64,000 nucleotides of DNA. Origin: Sporosarcina oncorhynchi. Lineage in GTDB: Bacteria; Bacillota; Bacilli; Bacillales_A; Planococcaceae. Positions 62,287-64,000 of the stretch are shown piece after piece. Each line of letters begins with the position of its first letter. The first letter of the stretch is position 1. The stretch is from assembly GCF_033304615.1 (NCBI RefSeq), contig NZ_CP129118.1:926001-990000 (forward strand), read 5' to 3'. Position numbers and translations under genes: made by a program. The notes under the pieces were generated by a model. The model had not been told where the DNA came from. It did not search any database and was given only the letters and a program-made list of their open reading frames with translations.

Positions 62287-63456
62287 ATGAGTGAACAAGT
62301 ACTGATGGATCTAGTAAAAGCGGTTGCTTTATTTTTCTTGAATCCAGTCTGGTTAGTTGCGGTAGTCGCCGCGGTCGGACTTGGGTATTTCCGTGTAAAG
62401 CGAGAGCGGCGAAGCTTTCATGTTCGTCTGCATCCCGGTTTAACGGAGATGAAAAGAGTGCTGGCTGAATCGTGGTTACCTGCACTCGTGTTATCTGTAC
62501 TGATTTCCGGAGTTGGCCTCACTGTCGATGCAAGTTGGTTAGTACTTGTATCAGCATTGGCAATTGTTTCGATGATGACATTTTATTATCAATCCGCCTC
62601 ACCGATTTATTTCGCGGCACTTGCTTTCTTCGGACTGTACGCAATGCAACAGTTTGCGGGTGATTTCAATTTCCGTGGCTGGTCGCCGGCTGATGTCGAT
62701 CTGTTTGGAGAAATAGCGTTGACGGTTCCGGTTATAGCAGGCTTGCTGCTAATTGCAGAAGGATATCTTGTCCGTAAGAAGGCGGCGGCTTATGCATCGC
62801 CGTTTCTGACGAAAACGAATCGTGGATTACGGGCAGCTACGTTTCTGTCAAAACGCCTTTGGTTATTGCCAGTTGTTTTCTTAGTGCCGGGTGATTTCAT
62901 GACAGCGTTCGCCCCGTACTGGCCGCAATTTACGCTAGGTGCAACGGCGTTTAGTTTTGTGCCTGTTCCGCTTATTATTGGCTTTTCACAAGTTGCACGG
63001 TCAAGTTATCCCGAATTGTTATTTCCGAAAATGGGACAGGCAATCGGTTCGCTTGGTATAATCGTTGTCGTTTTCGGAGCGTTTGCATGGTGGATGCCGA
63101 TTGTCGGCTGGGTAGCACTTGTTATCGGCGTTATTGGCAGAATGATGGTGACGATTATCGTCGCGGTTAAAGAACGAAAAGGTGGTTTCATCGCAGCTCC
63201 TCAATCGGCAGGCGTCGTTATCGCGGGGATCTTGCCTGAGTCGCCAGGGGCAAAACTTGGTCTCGTACCCGGCGAGTGCATTCGAAGTGTGAACGGAATC
63301 CAAGTGTCAAATGAAAAAGAATTGTATGATGCTATTCAAGTAAACGCGGCACATTGTCGTCTGCAAGTAATCGGACGTGACGGAGAAGTCCGGCTCATGC
63401 AGCAAGTGTTATTCCGTCATGACCACCACCGGTTAGGATTGCTTGTCGTCCGTTAA
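62287..63456 (+). CDS. minJ: MinJ, cell-division topology protein
   Basis: 389 residues: about seven or eight membrane helices, then a C-terminal PDZ domain (GVVIAGILPESPGAKLGLVPGECIRSVNGIQVSNEKELYDAI). Size, layout and location between ctpB and csbA match MinJ (SwrAB) of B. subtilis, which bridges DivIVA and MinD at poles and septum. The swrA gene sometimes beside it is not seen here. Start at MSEQVLM is probable, an ATG 18 bases earlier has no better site. Confidence 0.9.
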   Translation: MSEQVLMDLVKAVALFFLNPVWLVAVVAAVGLGYFRVKRERRSFHVRLHPGLTEMKRVLAESWLPALVLSVLISGVGLTVDASWLVLVSALAIVSMMTFYYQSASPIYFAALAFFGLYAMQQFAGDFNFRGWSPADVDLFGEIALTVPVIAGLLLIAEGYLVRKKAAAYASPFLTKTNRGLRAATFLSKRLWLLPVVFLVPGDFMTAFAPYWPQFTLGATAFSFVPVPLIIGFSQVARSSYPELLFPKMGQAIGSLGIIVVVFGAFAWWMPIVGWVALVIGVIGRMMVTIIVAVKERKGGFIAAPQSAGVVIAGILPESPGAKLGLVPGECIRSVNGIQVSNEKELYDAIQVNAAHCRLQVIGRDGEVRLMQQVLFRHDHHRLGLLVVR

Positions 63457-63478
63457 GCCATAAAAGGAGTTAAGCAAA

Positions 63479-63748
63479 ATGGATCTCGCTACATTGGAAA
63501 CAAAATTACTGCTAGCACTCATTCTTCCTGGGTTACTCGTCGTCTTTTTCACGCGCGTGACATTCCACCATATTGTCGGACTCGTTTTGACAATTGCGCT
63601 CATTGCCGCTTCGATTTATGCAGGCTATACACATACATGGATATTGTATGTGGCGGATGCGTTGTCACTCACTGTAGGCTTTTGGTACGCGACGCGTATG
63701 GTGAAGAGGGCGAGAGAGCATGAACATGAACATGAGGAAGTTGAATAA
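63479..63748 (+). CDS. csbA: CsbA-like small membrane protein (DUF2198)
   Basis: 89 residues with three helices and a His/Glu tail (AREHEHEHEEVE). CsbA lies before uvrB in B. subtilis and is a sigma-B protein; here it follows minJ. AAAGGAG precedes it. Confidence 0.85.
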   Translation: MDLATLETKLLLALILPGLLVVFFTRVTFHHIVGLVLTIALIAASIYAGYTHTWILYVADALSLTVGFWYATRMVKRAREHEHEHEEVE

Positions 63749-63758
63749 ATGAACGATA

Positions 63759-63787
63759 TGCCGCTCCGTTTAGGGGGCGGTTTTTTT
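63759..63787 (+). terminator. Terminator of csbA
   Basis: CCGCTCC...GGGGGCGG followed by TTTTTTT. Confidence 0.85.
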
Positions 63788-63848
63788 GATGGGTGCGGGT
63801 GGCTCGTAGTTGCGTAGCATCCGGATTGTATGACGCGATTAACACAAA

Positions 63849-63873
63849 AGAAAAACCGCCTGAGAGACGGTTT
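63849..63873 (-). terminator. Terminator of the last gene
   Basis: On the minus strand AAACCGTCTCTCAGGCGGTTTTT follows the stop codon of the partial gene. Confidence 0.75.
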
Positions 63874-63877
63874 CCAT

Positions 63878-64000
63878 TTACATGAATAAGCTATAGACGG
63901 CGAGCACTCCGATTGTTCCAAGGACGACGGGCATGAGGCCGCCGCCGAGATAGGCGATGAGGAATGCGGTTACCGTTCCGATAATGCCGAATAAGATATT
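63878..64000 (-). CDS. C-terminal end of a membrane protein (partial)
   Basis: The last 40 codons, ending ...GTIGVLAVYSLFM, are hydrophobic and Gly-rich (AYLGGGLMPVV). The 5' part is outside the window, so no family is assigned. Confidence 0.7.
   Translation of the reverse strand, partial: NILFGIIGTVTAFLIAYLGGGLMPVVLGTIGVLAVYSLFM

Overview
The window looks like a chromosomal segment of a motile, naturally competent low-to-mid GC Bacillales bacterium, most likely Planococcaceae (Sporosarcina/Lysinibacillus-like). This is inferred from gene order and protein character, not from a database search. The backbone follows the Bacillus subtilis order degV-like / comFA-comFC / yvyF-flgM-flgN-flgK-flgL-yviE-fliW-csrA-hag, then flaG-fliD-fliS-fliT / hpf / secA / prfB / cccB / ftsE-ftsX / ctpB / minJ / csbA. 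Between hag and flaG about 30 kb of accessory genes is present that B. subtilis does not have at this place.

Layout. 1-0.7 kb: the 5' end of a second, divergent flagellin gene (minus strand, running off the window) back to back with a FliS-like chaperone. 0.7-3.8 kb: enoyl-CoA hydratase, EAL-HDOD protein, DegV protein. 4.3-6.7 kb: competence and comF operon. 6.9-13.2 kb: late flagellar genes behind a good sigma-D promoter, then fliW-csrA and hag, whose leader carries a CsrA-type GGA hairpin. 13.2-15.6 kb: a group I intron core, a spare hag 3' exon, an AT-rich unknown gene, a second decayed copy of the intron/exon/terminator, and a LAGLIDADG endonuclease gene. 15.7-31.3 kb: mixed accessory genes, including a sigma-D-preceded unknown gene, GNATs, a SUKH protein, an ECF sigma/anti-sigma pair, a HEPN/MNT pair, a YsnF-type stress protein, an RsgA GTPase behind a leader-peptide attenuator, a very large MalT/BTAD-type regulator and a small lipoprotein/membrane operon. 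32.1-41.0 kb: a nine-gene operon with an upstream cre site: LivKGFHM-type ABC importer, KAS III-like enzyme, alpha/beta hydrolase, SDR and acyl-CoA ligase. It looks like uptake and CoA-dependent metabolism of an unidentified carboxylic acid. 41.2-49.3 kb: C26 peptidase, two chemoreceptor-type proteins, flaG-fliD-fliS-fliT and a PilZ protein. 49.5-64 kb: hibernation factor, SecA, RF2 (programmed frameshift), cytochrome c551, FtsEX with its CwlO/PcsB-type hydrolase, a membrane protein plus TlpA-like redoxin, CtpB, MinJ and CsbA.

Most notable non-coding structure: (i) a complete promoter / 21-codon leader ORF / antiterminator-terminator arrangement ahead of rsgA; (ii) the repeated hag 3' end with a group I intron; (iii) two arrays (31.4-31.9 and 54.6-55.8 kb) built from an 82-bp higher-order unit of 21+21+21+19 bp; (iv) two arrays of a different repeat with an exact 20-bp period (4.19-4.27 kb and 62.02-62.13 kb, opposite strands). 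Start codons were chosen by ribosome-binding-site position, so several genes are shorter than the longest open frame.
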